64,000 nucleotides of DNA from Heliocidaris erythrogramma (GCA_025617745.1 CM046869.1:5542244-5606243); one strand, 5' to 3'. Positions 1 to 13,022 are shown, counted from the stretch's first letter. Numbers and translations: made by a program. Notes: a model not told the origin generated them from the sequence alone.

Positions 1-260
1 CAGTAGGATCTTTTTCTTTCATGGGGACCTATAACAATTTGCTATATACAATGTATTCTGAGTACTGCCCCGAGGGTAAACATGGTAAAGGCTCTTCGGA
101 GAAAACCGCAAATTAATGACGGGAGAGTTGTCCACCAGTATGTTACAATCGACTCTACGAATTGCCAATTTGAGATTCGCATAGATGTAGTGATCTCATT
201 TTGCAAAATGCCATAACTTTCTTATTCCTTTTCTGATTTCTTTCAAACTTTTTATTCATT
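1..260 (+). repeat. Dispersed repeat, inverted copy at 39365-39640
   Basis: Blocks such as GTACTGCCCCGAGGGTAAA, CGCAAATTAATGA, GGGAGAGTTGTCC and GAGATTCGCATAG recur in reverse complement at 39365-39640 in esterase intron 6. It is truncated by the window start. Confidence 0.6.
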
Positions 261-784
261 TCCTTTGCTTTCACACAAATCATATTATTACCAAGGTTGG
301 ATTGCCCTTTAATGAGGATTTGGCTATCGGAATTAAAATGGTTGTGGATAAAAAGAAAATAAAGAGGCACACATTCTCCTTCATGACGCTTAATGATAAC
401 CCTTTTGCTTTTCATGCGTGTTATTAGATTTACCCATACTTCCACAAATTTCATTTCCAATTCGAATATTAAAAGGAACTTTAGAAAGATCCTGCGCATA
501 ATACTCTCTTGCCATGAAAGCATCTCAAGCAGGTTGTTTTTCCCGTTCGTTTAATTTCATGAAAGCCGAAGTCTCTTTGTTCACGGCTCTAATCGACCGA
601 TTGCTCGCGGGATTTGGGCTGTTGAACCAAGAATCAAACCTGCTTCTTTTAAAGGATGAGTTGACATTTAGTGGCCTTACGGTAAAAAAGGCTATCCCAT
701 CTCCTTATTTCAATATGGAAGAAAATGATGGCAGCAATTTAAGTTGAGACTGATGGCTCTTTAAATGCTTGTAGGCCTATATTT
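261..784. other. Non-coding stretch
   Basis: AT-rich. The short open frames here (for example 514-747) match nothing I recognise. Confidence 0.4.
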
Positions 785-1070
785 CAAGCATAAATACGAC
801 TGTGAACCACAAGGTAAGGGGTTCGAAACCCTACCACAGCGCTGACATCCTTTGGCAAGACATTAATCTATATTTGCCACACTCGACCCTGGTGTAGTAA
901 TTGGGTACTTGGTAGGATTTATTCCTTGGACGCACTGAGCGCTACGGCTTACCAGAGCTAAAGCTGTGATAATATCCAAAGTCCTTTGGAAGCGCATAGA
1001 GACGTTATATCATAATGTGATATGCGCTATACTAGAACGGAATGTTATTATGTTATTATTATAGTTTGAG
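785..1070 (+). mobile_element. tRNA-derived SINE
   Basis: A box B-like GGTTCGAAACC is followed by a body containing TTTGGCAAGACATTAATCT and GGTGTAGTAATTGGGTAC, as in widespread invertebrate tRNA-SINEs. The 3' domain (AAGCGCATAGAGACG...GCGCTATA) runs into TTATTATTATT. The 5' tRNA-like part seems degraded. Related tails occur at 26044 and 26950. Confidence 0.6.
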
Positions 1071-1857
1071 ATTTATAGCCACATGCTCGGGTAGTCCCAT
1101 AGCCTGTATCTGCATGAGTATAATACGTCATGTATACGTAATATTTAAAAATAATTTTGAGCTATTTGATTATCAGGGCTGTGGTGTTTATTTTAATACC
1201 TTCTAATACATTCTCCTACATTATCAAACTTTCAGAATAGCTTCTATACAGTTTATCTAAAGATGCAATTATATCACCGCTTTATTTCAAAATGCAATCC
1301 TATCACACAACATAACCTTTTAAGAGTTCTCAAACACACGTTTGCTTTTCACGTGTTAATGACAAAAATTTAATTCAGTCCCTCGTGTATTTCTCCGATT
1401 CATCATCATTATACCATAAGAGCCTATCAGCCTTGGGGAATTGCTCTCCCTAATGATTTTAACTGAAGAAACTATCTAGGTACATCAGCCTAGAGGCAAA
1501 AATTCACAAAGCCTTCACAGATGTGGATAGAATTTTGCTAAATCTACGGCGAAAAGGAAAGTCCCAGGCCGATGTAATCCCTGCCAGTTTCACCATCTTG
1601 TAAGTGATATTTCATTAAACTCCGTGACCGCCTAGAGTATTGTCCCCTTTACATGGGGGCTGACCGTAACAGTTTTGTTGAATAAAAATTGAATCGGCTT
1701 GAATTTAACGGAATTCATTTAGCATTTGACATAAAAATATATTACGTATAAATGATGAAGTAGCGGAGATGAAAAAGCGGAGATAGAGAGAGAGAGACAG
1801 AAACAATGAATTTCATACATTAATTGCATATACATGTACTAATATTAATTAGAGTTT

Positions 1858-2808
1858 TTAAAGATCACATTGCAAGAAAATCACAAATATGGCAATTAAT
1901 GTATCACTAGAAACTGGGAAGCTTACAGATGGCAATCGTATAAGTTTTATGTCAACTGCGTATCTGATGATTATAAAAACAACATAAATAAAAGCTCTTC
2001 TAAGCATCTGGAATATCCGAGGATTCGCCAGAAATATAGCGATATTTTGATGTCGTCACATTAGGGATCGATCCTGCTTAAGCAGACGACGTCCTATAAT
2101 GAATGAACGTAATTGCAATGCAATTATTTATCAAATTATAAAGAGTTTGGTATATTTAACATGACCTTATTTCACACCATTCTAAAAGAGAAAGTGAAAC
2201 TGATTCTGATAACTAAAACCGTTTGATTGTAAATACACAGGAGAAGGGTCAATGATCAATGAAATAAACCCCATTTTCAAATTGAAAAGCCCTCCGAATA
2301 ATATCACAGATTGTATTCGTTCCCTCTTGAAACGCCGAACATGCCCCGGTGCAAGCAGCTGAAAATACAATGGCGTCTTATTTTGTTTACAAGTGACTAA
2401 TTCCTTTATTTTTTTAACGCTGCATTTTTCATCAAAATAATACCATACACGAAGTTAAGAGTGAGGCAACAGACTAACATTAAGACTGACGCTAGTCAAG
2501 TAAGAGAAATAAGTGAAGAGGAGATGACAAAACAGGCACTGAAAAATGTGTAAGATGTTATGGGACATCGTCTGCTTAGACAGGACTGGTCCTTCGTGTG
2601 TCGTCACACATCTCAGCAGCGTTCAAGGAGCTCTTCAGCTGCTATATCGGGGGCTGTATTTTACCGTTTTATAATTGATAATAATCATTAATTCAAATGT
2701 TTCCAAGCGTTGAATTTGGATAACCTTGTTTAATTTATGCCATCTATGCAATAATAAGTATTAAGCCAATATTTATTTTGATGGAATTTTCTTGCAATGT
2801 GATCTTTA
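1858..2808. mobile_element. Possible TIR element
   Basis: AAAGATCACATTGCAAGAAA (about 1858-1877) reappears inverted near 2788-2808. Inner inverted blocks with GCAGACGACGTCC/GGACATCGTCTGC occur at about 2080 and 2565. There is no coding region and no clear target duplication. Confidence 0.4.
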
Positions 2809-2934
2809 AGATAGATAAAACAAAAGAGCCATGAATCAAGATTTGAAAATAATAAATGTTATTCTCATGATTCTAGAGGGTTTTTATTTTAATTTAGCAC
2901 CAGTATTACCTATTATGGCTTATTATAGAGCTCA

Positions 2935-3090
2935 CATCAACCTAGGAAATCCTATATAACCATGACAACGTGTATTAATTAACCACACCTGGGTCTAAAG
3001 TGGCAAATATGGATTAGTGTCTTACCAAAGGATAAAAGTGTAGTCACTGCCATACCGGGGTTTGAGACTACGACCTTCGCATCTCAAGCC
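2935..3090 (-). mobile_element. tRNA-derived SINE fragment, reverse orientation
   Basis: Read on the minus strand this repeats the body of the SINE at 785-1070: a TCAAACCCC box B-like segment, CCTTTGGTAAGACACTAATC and a CCCAGGTGTGG block. Its 5' end abuts the TTAA of the 601-bp palindrome, which appears to have inserted beside it. Confidence 0.55.
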
Positions 3091-3100
3091 AAGTATTTAA

Positions 3101-3701
3101 AGGCCAAGTCCACCCTAACAAAAAGTTGATTTGAATAAATAGAGAAAAATCCAACAAGCATAACACTGAAAATTTCATCAAAATAGGATGTAAAATAAGA
3201 AAGTTATGGTATTTGAAATTTTCGCTTAATTTCGCAAAACAGTTATATGCACATCCTGCTCAGTATGCAAATGGAGGAACCAGTGACGTCACCCACTCAC
3301 AATTTCTTTTGTATTTTATTACATGAAATACGAAATATTTTAATTTTTCCTTGTTATAATGTGAAACAAGGTTTGATTCCTCGCTGAACATGTGTAATTG
3401 CCATTGTTGCAACCTATACACAATTTAATGAGAGCTTCCTAATTGTGAAATCTGCAAAAATTAAAATATTCTATATTTCACATAATAAAATACAAAAGAA
3501 ATAGTGAGTGAGTGACGTCACTGGTTCCCTCATTTGCATACTGAACAGGATGTGCATATAACTGTTTTGCGAAATTAACCAAAACTTTAAAATACCATAA
3601 CTTTCTTATTTTACATCCTATTTTGATGAAATTTTCAGTGTTATGCTTGTTGGATTTTCTCTATTTATTCAATCAACTTTTTGTTAGGGTGGACTTGGCC
3701 T
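3101..3701. mobile_element. 601-bp TTAA-flanked palindromic MITE
   Basis: The ends are reverse complements beginning AGGCCAAGTCCACCCTAAC, and the arms pair over roughly 250 bp around a short diverged centre. TTAA stands immediately outside both ends (3097-3100 and 3702-3705). TTAA duplication is the mark of piggyBac-type transposases, so this is probably a non-autonomous piggyBac-like element. It has no coding capacity. Confidence 0.75.
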
Positions 3702-3705
3702 TTAA

Positions 3706-5215
3706 ACTAGTCGATTACGACACTTTTATGGATAAAAAACTGGACTAGTCCCGATGATTTGGAAGTAATATAGGAATATTCATAAATTTGTTTTTAACGG
3801 TATTCTGTCAATAGAAATTTTATTTATTTTCCATTGATTTTTTTGTTTCTTCAGGACATGAATGCTATGTCATATCCACAAGATGTATTATACATGTTTA
3901 GCCATAAATTCATAAGTGCAGTGAATTAGCGTATTTAATTTAATTTAATCTGTCGTTTTGATTTCCTTCATCTATTTGATGTCCCGTATGTCATAATTTT
4001 TTATAGCTCTGATATTAAGCTGTCGGACGAAGAATTAGAACCACGGAATTAAGAATAGTATAACTGTACTAACCAATGCAAAATGGCGCGTATGTACGGT
4101 AAAACCAGGTTAATTGAATTGTATCAGACTTATTATGAATGATGAATGAAAATATTATCATTTGTGAAACACGACCTCTCAGAGAAAAGGAGGACAGACA
4201 ATGAATTAAAAGTGAAATGAATTTTTCTGAATAGCTAAAGTATGAAGACTAAAGAGATTGGATTGACAGAAAATACATGTATGCTGTGAAATTATAAGAC
4301 GTCGTGGCGGGGCCCTTGCCCAAGCTAGAGGTTCCTTACGACGACTTTAAAAAATACATTTCGCAACAAGATATCTCCATCCAATTTAACAAATGGTGAT
4401 TTTTGTTCTCCCCATTCCAAACGTCCCCTAGGCGACTCTTGTCTGCTTCAGCAAAGATGAAGCTTGCCAGTCAACCTTGGCAGATTTAATCGGTTCGGAC
4501 CGATCGTGGAGGGGAAAAACAAGGCTTTGCATAACCCAAGACATCAGAGTTCAAAGATACTGTGACGATAGTTCCTTGCAATATGGCATACGTAAGCCTC
4601 CTCTATAAGAACTGATCACAAATTATCCTTGCTTTTCTTTTCTTTTTAAATGTTTTTCTTTTACGTTATCTATTCTAAGAACAGTCATTCTAATACTTTC
4701 CAACAAAGCATATTATTTAGATATATTCAATGATTACCTTCGATACTAACAGGTATATCAAACTTGAATCATCAAAATGGATGAATTTTAAGATAGTGTG
4801 TTACTCAATTATTCAGTTCTCTTTTCATTCAGATAACGTCAAGATGAGCTGTGATACTCTCACATCATCACCCCATCTATAAAAGTAAATGGATAAAATG
4901 GATTAAACCATTTCATGCATTTATGATATTTCATTTTTACCTTCTCACATTATTACTCTACATATAGGTTTCATAAAGGTATGGAATAGTTTATTAGTAC
5001 AACACTTTCTGAAAAGCCTAAAGCAATTCAACGAAAACTCACGTCTTACATGACTTTCGTATTTACGATGTTTTCCCCAACATAAAGACTAAATAAATGA
5101 TCCCAAGAATTCGTAAGCAATGACAGTAATCGAAATTGGTCGCAAGAACTGGTCTTTTTGTAAGACCCTCCGCCGCAACAGACATTCAATAATTTTGCTC
5201 CCAACAATCGAATGG
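3706..5215. other. AT-rich stretch without recognised features
   Basis: I see no gene, RNA or clear repeat here. It ends at a poly-G run (5220-5239). Confidence 0.4.
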
Positions 5216-5904
5216 CGAAGGGGGGGGGGGGGGGGGGGAGTGGGTGTCAATTATAAAAAAAAACAAATAATATGCTTTTAACAAATTTTAGTACTTCTGC
5301 AGAACTAAAGAAGTATTCTTTCACGTCCAATTTCACTATGCATGTCACAATCTTGTTCATTTTACATGTTTTTGTAACCTAAGCCAAGGCAATCTTTTTC
5401 AATGTTAATTAGATACATCTGTTAATTTGCTCTGTCCTTAGTTATTTTCTTACTGCATTGCTAGGCATTCACCCAAGGGCGTTTTTAAAATCATTTTCTG
5501 GGCTGGGCTGGTTCAGTCATTCTTGAATTAGTCTGCAGCCAGCTCTCACACAGAGATGAACACTTTTTTTTTTTTGTGTGGGGGGGGGGGGGGGCTGGGG
5601 CATCTCCGGGTGGAGCCACAACGGCCGTTTTCTAAGTTTTCCTCTGACACTTGATTTCCATGAAGTCTGCACATTTCCGAGTTCTAGGTTTCCCGGATTC
5701 ACCTGTCTGCCCAAGTTCAGTGGTTTGTATTTAAAGCCCAGTGTAATTGAAAGACGACATTACTTTACAGAAGAATTTAAATGAGTTGTCTAAAAAGGCT
5801 GTTTTACCAATTAAATTGGCAAAATCAAATATACAATATAAGATATTTACATAATCAAGCCCCGCAGGGAAAATGACTTTGGAGAATACTGATGATATAT
5901 ATGC

Positions 5905-6095
5905 AGCAATGGAAATACCCACATGAAAGTCAACTTGAGGTCTGGCCACCTCAAGTCGGCAGACCTCAAGTCGACAACGGAGCTTAGAAAATTTTACAAG
6001 CAAAAAAGTATCAGCTGTAATGTATGGCTGCCTGTTCACTATAAAATTTCGTTGTCGACTTGAGGTGGCCAGACCTCAAGTCGACTTTCATGTCG
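5905..6095. repeat. Nested CCTCAAGTCGAC inverted repeat
   Basis: CACATGAAAGTCAACTTGAG...CCACCTCAAGTCG near 5920-5957 is mirrored at about 6052-6095 (CGACTTGAGGTGGCCAGACC). A further direct copy of GACCTCAAGTCGACAACG lies between. It could form a stable hairpin. Confidence 0.6.
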
Positions 6096-6110
6096 GTATT
6101 TGAATTGATG

Positions 6111-6182
<72 letters not shown>
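6111..6182. repeat. (CA)n/(TA)n microsatellite
   Basis: A CA run passes into an interrupted TA/TACA run. A similar TA/TG tract lies at 6378-6420. These generate spurious Tyr/Ile-rich and Val/Cys-rich open frames. Confidence 0.85.
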
Positions 6183-6376
6183 GCCATGGAAAATATTATT
6201 AGACCAAGAATAGTTACTGATGTGTGTTTTTTGTGGTAAGAAGGAAATAAAATATAAAAGCAAGGTATAATTTGGTATTCATTCAATGAAATGCAAAGAC
6301 AAATCATTTTTATAAATTTGTATGCATAATATACCCTTATTACAGAAGCTTGGTCTAATAATTGTTTCCAAGGCTG

Positions 6377-6377
<1 letters not shown>

Positions 6378-6419
<42 letters not shown>

Positions 6420-6420
6420 A
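6378..6420. repeat. (TA)n(TG)n microsatellite
   Basis: This is an uninterrupted TA run followed by a TG run, a probable polymorphic dinucleotide repeat. Confidence 0.85.
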
Positions 6421-6889
6421 CCAACAGAGGTATACTTGTGTGACTAATTGGACTGTCAAACACAATACATGCCTTTATTCCGTCAGGCTTGTGTGGCTTT
6501 TTTTGCTGCTTGTGTGGCTATTTGAACAATAGAGAGAACAAAGGGAAAGACACACAAGTATACCGGGGTGTGTGTGTATGTGTACGTGTGTATATATGTG
6601 TATAGGTATATATGTAATTTAAAGTAAGATAAAGTTCACTCCGAGAATAAAGACATAGTAGATATCCGTAGGTTTGCTTCCACAAGCGCTTTCGTTTAAT
6701 TCTTCAGGTGGAAGAATACATAGATACATATATATGTTACTCTATCAGGTACATTAGAAGGACATTTATTGTTCTTTTTCTTTGTTCAAATGTCCGCTTA
6801 ACGTTCGAAATGTCCTGCTAATGTAGGGGGCGCTATTATGACGGAATAAACCGTATTGTTGCATGTCCTGCTAAGTTACCAGGTAGGCA

Positions 6890-7140
6890 TATATACATAT
6901 ATATATGTATATATGTATGTATGTATGTATGTATGTGTATGTGTATATGTATATGTATGTGTATTTTATTTTCAATTTGCCTGTCAAATTTACGATCCAT
7001 ATTGTGCTGATATTTATTTCATATCATAAAGGAATACAAGGATACATTTAGACCAGGCCCATGTTCCCTTGCCGAAAGCAGGCAAATTAAAAATAAAATA
7101 CACATACATATACACCTACACATACATATACACACACATG
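6890..7140. repeat. TATG microsatellite with inverted counterpart
   Basis: A TATG-type run followed by TGTATTTTATTTTCAATTTGC (6958-6979) is mirrored at about 7084-7106 and followed by CA/TA repeats. The result is an imperfect hairpin of about 250 bp. Confidence 0.55.
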
Positions 7141-7755
7141 TTTCTAAGCTATTGTTCGAATTTCAACCGATGACTCCACTATTGAATTGCGTCACAAAAT
7201 TCATTGACGGAATAATTGACGGAATAAACCTCACCAATTGTTGACAACCGATGACATATTGAATTACTACCGATGACCCATTGTTCTCTTTGAATGTCAA
7301 GGATACTTGGTGTAGATGAATTGACGATTACGAAAATAAGATGAAATTTTACTAAAAATGGCCCATAAGCGACGAGTGTCCCTTGGTGTGGGGCCATTGG
7401 CTGATGTCCCCGAAGAAGCCACGTAACGGGAAAGGTATCGGGAAAACAGTGAAGAACCTGGAAAACTACTCAACTTTGGCAAACCGGTGAACCTGGGAAA
7501 CCGAATAACTCGGAAACTGTGCATACTTCATGGAAATGAAGTGTCAGAAGAAAACTTAGAAAACGGCCGTTGTTAGAATAAATTGTAACGAGTGTGGCTC
7601 TACCCGGAGATGCCTCAGCCCTCAGAAGGTGTTTTTGCAGGCTTTTAAAAATAATTTATACTAACCTTGTAAACGACGTGTGGAAGAAACTTGAAATGAA
7701 TTTTGGTAAAAGCACATTAAACAGAAATCATTGAAAAATAAATCTAAATGGATTT

Positions 7756-8030
7756 TAGACTCTACACGGTAAAAAATAACTGTAAAACTACAGGTTTTTT
7801 AGCCCTTGAAATTGCAAGTGAATGCCGTTATTTCAATTTTACAGTCTTTTCCTGTCAAACAACAGCAAGTTTATTGGTTTACCGGAAATCAGAATATATT
7901 TACATAATTTTATTGTAAATATATGCTAATTTCCAGTAAAAAAAAAATGTGGAAAAACGGGCATTCCCGGCATCCTGACTACCAGGAAATTCCGGTGAGA
8001 AAACCGGAAAAATGTTTAACAGTGTAGTTA
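7756..8030. repeat. Possible small TIR element
   Basis: The ends read CTACACGGTAAAAAATAAC and an imperfect inverse ...AATGTTTAACAGTGTAG. AT-rich and non-coding. Confidence 0.35.
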
Positions 8031-8039
8031 CATATTCAT

Positions 8040-8581
8040 ATGGCTAAGACCCGTATTCGTTTAACACGTTTAAAAAAAACGCCTAGTGTTCATCATTCTG
8101 ACAGCAAAGGTACGAATAAGATACATTATATGAATAAACTGAGTATAGACTATTCTAAACGGTGGAAATTCAAAGACATTGGAACTGTTTTATACGAAGC
8201 TGCGGAATCTGGATGTACTTTTATACACACTGAAAAGACTGAACAAAACCTTATTTCCGAATGCCTTTCCCATGAAACGAGATCAATTATCATAGTCACT
8301 AGCTGTCTCCAAATTGACAACATTCACATTACACATTGCAGCTTTGCCTGTTGCTTGATTCTCTAATAAGATTAATGTTTGCGTGGGTGCAGTATTTTCT
8401 TTTAGGTATTCCCAAAGAGGAGCCATCAGTCGAAGGAATCCGTGACTATGGTATCAATATTGATCGAAGACAGAGAACCCTGAAAAATGATCCACGTTTT
8501 CAGACTGATATCAGGACCTGTAACGTGGCAGCAAACTCTGGTATTATGGGTATTGTTACCGAAACATTGATTAAAATATAA
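8040..8581 (+). other. Two short open frames of unknown status
   Basis: Frames of 108 aa (8040-8366) and 81 aa (8336-8581) overlap. Neither shows a motif, signal peptide or family that I recognise. They may be chance. They are listed only because they are among the longer unexplained ones upstream. Confidence 0.15.
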
Positions 8582-8840
8582 AGAAGATTTTAGGTTTCAG
8601 TTTCTACAAAGATCGATGTAATAATGGTGGTCGAGAGGCTTATGAATACTACTTATTTGCTAAGGTGAGCACCAACGATTAAAGTTCTAGTTGTGGTTAC
8701 CGACCAAAACCACTTTAAGTTCTTTTAGTCTTTCATATTTTGTTTTTAGTCATAATGAAAGAACTCAATCAAATCTGATTATGCTTCTCACCTTTGGCTT
8801 AGGTACTTGTGCACGTGTCCCGATTATGTGTGGCCAATTA

Positions 8841-8842
<2 letters not shown>

Positions 8843-8876
<34 letters not shown>
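8843..8876 (+). repeat. (GA)n microsatellite
   Basis: A GAGA run of about 34 bp passes into G-rich DNA. Confidence 0.9.
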
Positions 8877-8881
<5 letters not shown>

Positions 8882-8906
8882 AGGAGGAGGGGTGGGGGTA
8901 GAGTAG

Positions 8907-11900
8907 AGCCCTGTGGACGATCAGCTTTTATATGTGTTTCGTAAGTTTAGTTCTATTATAAATCATTATATGTAATGTTCCCTAGGTGGGCAGGCTACCC
9001 TATGTAAAGATGTGATTTAAGTGAATAAATTAATAACAAACAAATAAATAAACAAATAACATAACAAAATAGCCCGTCAGAAAGAAAAAAATGCATATTG
9101 AAAATACCGGACTAGATACTTGCAATGCTATGTCAGCTTCTCGACTTTCCTATAATAATTTGTAGTCGAAATAAAACTAAAAATGCTATTGTACTGATAG
9201 TTATGGCTATCATCACCAAAACCTGTTTTGCAAAAACTTTCAATAAGTAATACATGATCAGTTTTCATTTTTATTTGAAACGATTTAAACATGCTTTTGC
9301 CATGATATATGGGCATGTTTATATATGTATCTGGGGAAAAGCGAACCGGCGTACGGGCAGTGGCGTTTCTATGGATTATGAATCTAGGGGCAAACAATGA
9401 AAATGCATCCCTCCTTCCGAATTGATCAGCTAAAAATACAAACCATATTCATTCTCGTACGAAGATGAACCACTTTGTAAAAATGATTTTAATCTGAAAT
9501 AGGTAGTCAAAGTTTAATAGCTACATGTACAGAAGCGAGGAAGCAAAGCTAGGGAGTGTTAATTTTTACTCTCTTTTAACTCTGACAAAAATATTTCTCA
9601 TGCATTTTACCTCATAGGGAAAATTTGCAAGGGAGCACAGCAACCGAGCGCTTGTTAGAGTTTCTTTCAAACTGCTGGCATTGAATATCGCTATTTTATT
9701 GAAGTCCTATTTTCCGAACGCAAGCTTAACAAAAATCACAAAGAATAAAATTCTATGAATTTAGCAACGTGACCAAAGAAATTTTCTTTTTGAACGTTGA
9801 CCCTTTAAATATGTTGTTTTATTCACTTTACTGTATATTTCATCTGCCCCTTTTCCCTTCCCCCCTATTTCCCCCTATGCACGCGGCTAGCCATTACTCA
9901 TTATTTTTTATTCAGTCTTCAAAATTCCACCCCCTTGATCGCCGCTCCTGCTGTTGACCAATATTCAGTAGATATTTAATAGGCACTCGCTTCGGATTAA
10001 ATTTATAACTAAAAACAACAAAATCAAAGAATTAGAAAAAAGCTCTATTATTGTTTTTTTATGATTGTAATAATCTTTTCCTGTAGTCACTTTAAAAAAA
10101 AATTGGTCTTTCTTCGCAAGGTTCACGGTTCTTCAATGAAATCAAAATATATCATAAATATTAAAGTCTTAGGTTTGAAAAATTCTACCTTAAAAATTGC
10201 TCTAAATTGAAAATTCGAAAGTGTAATTACAGAATCTAATAACTTAATAAATCGCGGTTTCTTTTTCTTACCTCTCACTCGGTGTTCGAACGATGGTGAA
10301 CATGTGAACCCTCCGTTATTTCAGGTTTAAAAATGAGCAGAGCAGAATATTACAGCGGCTGCACAGCTTCAAGTACAGCTATATCTAGAAAATATAAGCA
10401 GTCAAGAATCTTGAGCAGTTATTTCATCGGCTCCTGAAGGTGAAGATCCTTTTCTTTATTCTCTCTTCGGATGAAAACTGTATTGCCTCTCATCCCATCG
10501 ACAAGTCTCACATGTTAGCGCGCGTGTCCTGTGCATTAGATACCACACAAAAATTCGATGAACGTCAATCACGGATAGGGCGATGTAAGCTGCACACCCG
10601 TCCGCACCCTTTCAGACACTCACATATGCTCGCGCCCACATACCGGAAAGTTAACCCGCACTGAGTATGAAAAAAGCAGAAAAAACCTTCTATGTGCAAG
10701 GCCTTGTAGAAAAGAAGACATCTGTTTGTTTGTAATCATTTACTAATGGCTCATTTTGAGACCTTCACTGTATATTGCTTTCATTCATGGTTGATTTGAA
10801 GAAGAAAAAAGAATTAAAGGCAATTTACCAAGTTGCGACACTACTGTGAGGGCAAGGGTGGATCCACAATTTTTGTAAAAGAGGGAGCACAGTGCCGAAA
10901 AGTACAAAATTTAGGCAGCACAATTTTTTATTGTGTGTTTAAGGTTTTACCAGTTGGGTTTCGAAAGGTTTCGATTAGGTTTTTCCCTATGTAAATCCAC
11001 CACTATGTGAGGTAATAGTGTAATCCATCGAAACAAGGACATCTATTGTACATAACGGATAGAAGTCCTCAGAATATAAAAAGTCATGAATTTGGCGGCG
11101 AAAGGTATTTTTAAATTTGATTTGCTTTTATCGGAATGCAAGTTGTTTAAAATCATGGGTAACTTAGTATTCATTAACTTAGATGAGGGAAAAAGAAACT
11201 ACCAAACTACATGTACTTCAATATCTTCACGAATTAATTAGATTGTCACACCCATATAATTTAGGAGAATACTATCACAGCTATATCGATCGATAGCATT
11301 ATACCTGAAAAGATGCCAACTTTAAAATCAAAGTGTGATGGTGTAATACCTTTTGTAATTCGTTGTTTGGACGGTTTCAATACCCGAGTTTAGCATAATT
11401 TTTCATTATTTTTATTTTATACCTCCTGATTTATTCCGGGGGGGGGGGGGGGGGGGAGGCGAAACGATATATTTTTTATTTCAAATTCTAATTCTAATTC
11501 AAATTCATTTATTGATGCAAAATATAAACATATAGGATAATTCCCACTACTCAGTTTTATTATAAATGACCTCCCCATATTTTCTTTGGGGCGGGAGGGT
11601 GGGGGGGGGGGGGGGGACTGCCCCCTGCCACCCCATAATTGAGGCCCCTGAATCGAACATAGATACATAAGTAGATTATGGTAAGGATTGCTTGTCTATC
11701 CGTTTCTCATGGTATGGGCTTCTCATATATAGTTCATGACATATGTACTTGGAAAACAGATTTCCCCTTATGTGTTTTGTTAAAAACCGATTTATGCCAT
11801 AATCTTAGAATAATGGGTCAATATATTCATGAACATTATGATGTATTTTATTTAAAACTATTTCCGCCAAAGCTTTAACTTAGTAAACACGGCAGTTTCT

Positions 11901-12100
11901 GACCCAAATTTTTTAAACTGATGTGTATTCCGTGGGCTTTGATAATAAAGCCATTCTATTATCAATACATTTGTGAATATTTTATTGTGAATAATTTGTT
12001 TAGTAGCATTATGACTACCTCTGGAGTAATGGAGATGACGATTTGGCAATGGGAACATAAAAAATCATTAACTAGACACTTCAGGAATTACAAAAAACTT
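8907..12100. other. Non-coding AT-rich stretch with poly-G tracts
   Basis: There are no recognised genes. Poly-G runs lie near 11440-11456 and 11600-11616. A LINE-like 3' tail pattern (ATTCTAATTCTAATTCAAATTC) stands near 11485-11510. Confidence 0.4.
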
Positions 12101-12134
12101 GGTTAAAACAAGATAAATTTGACAGCGTCTCCTA

Positions 12135-13022
12135 TATGCCTCCGCCTAAATTCAGTTGATGACCCAAACTGTTGAAATATTTTGATAACCAGAATAAAAT
12201 GCATACCTTACACCTTATAACCCCAAAGTCTGATCACTTTATCTCCTCCTAGTCATGAATATAAAATAGTTGAGAGGTGGTGATAATAACGTTAAAAAAC
12301 CATTAATTTCAAATATAATGACCTATCACATTGGACCTACGTGAACAAAAATCCAATCAGTTCGTCTCACTATGTGATTTATCCGAGTTCCCATTTTAAG
12401 CTAATGGCTCAAATTGGTCAAGAGAATGTTAACAAGGCAAAAACCTGAAATTTCATGGTAAATGACCTAAATTATATTTGACCTTTGACCTACATTTGCC
12501 AAAATCTAATCAGATCGTCTTTCTATGGTGATACATGCGAGTACCAAGTTTGAAATTAATGGATCAAATGGTTCTCGAGAAATCGCGTTAGCGAGGCTAA
12601 CACTTGACATTTCAGAAATTGACCTCTATGACCTTTGACCTTTGACCTACGTGTGCCAAATTCGAATCAGATCGTATTTCTATGGTGATACATACTAAAA
12701 CCAAGTTTGAAGTTTATACCTCAAATTTTTCTTGAGTTATCGCAAGAACGAGAAAGCGGTATGGACGGACGGACGACCCGGAAACATAATGCCTCCTTCG
12801 TGAGCGGAGGAATGAAATTTCAGAAATTGACCTCTGTGTCCTTTGACCTTTGACCTACGTACCCTACGATCTAATTAGATCGTCTTTCTGTGGTGATATA
12901 CATGCATACTAGAACCAAGTTTTAGTTCATATCTCATGTGGTTTTTGAGTTATCGCAAAAACGAGAAAGCGGGACGGACGGACAACCGGACATAATGCCT
13001 CCTTCGGTGGGCGGAGGCGTAA
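12135..13022. repeat. DR1-containing repeat family ending in inverted GCCTCCGCC
   Basis: The segment starts near ATGCCTCCGCC and ends GGGCGGAGGCG, suggesting short terminal inversions. Inside are three related units with TGACCTTTGACCT (12479, 12629, 12844), an ATCAGATCGTCTTTCTATGG block, and ends like AACGAGAAAGCGG...GGACGGACGGAC...ATAATGCCTCCTTCG. It looks like a dispersed repeat with internal tandem duplication. There is no open frame. Confidence 0.6.

Larger units (their letters stand above)
5590..7620. repeat. 2-kb segment bounded by inverted repeats
   Basis: About 130 bp near 5600-5720 (CATCTCCGGGTGGAGCCACA, ACGGCCGTTTTCTAAGTTTTC) returns inverted at about 7440-7605. The interior holds AC/AT microsatellites and two smaller inverted repeats. 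The ends could be termini of a non-autonomous DNA element. No coding region is seen. Confidence 0.5.

Noticed and set aside
6011-6463. 150-residue minus-strand frame rich in Tyr-Ile
   Set aside because: It is the translation of TA/CA microsatellites with no other coding evidence.
10440-10664. 74-residue frame with hydrophobic start
   Set aside because: There is no recognisable domain, no promoter context and no splice partner, so it is consistent with chance.
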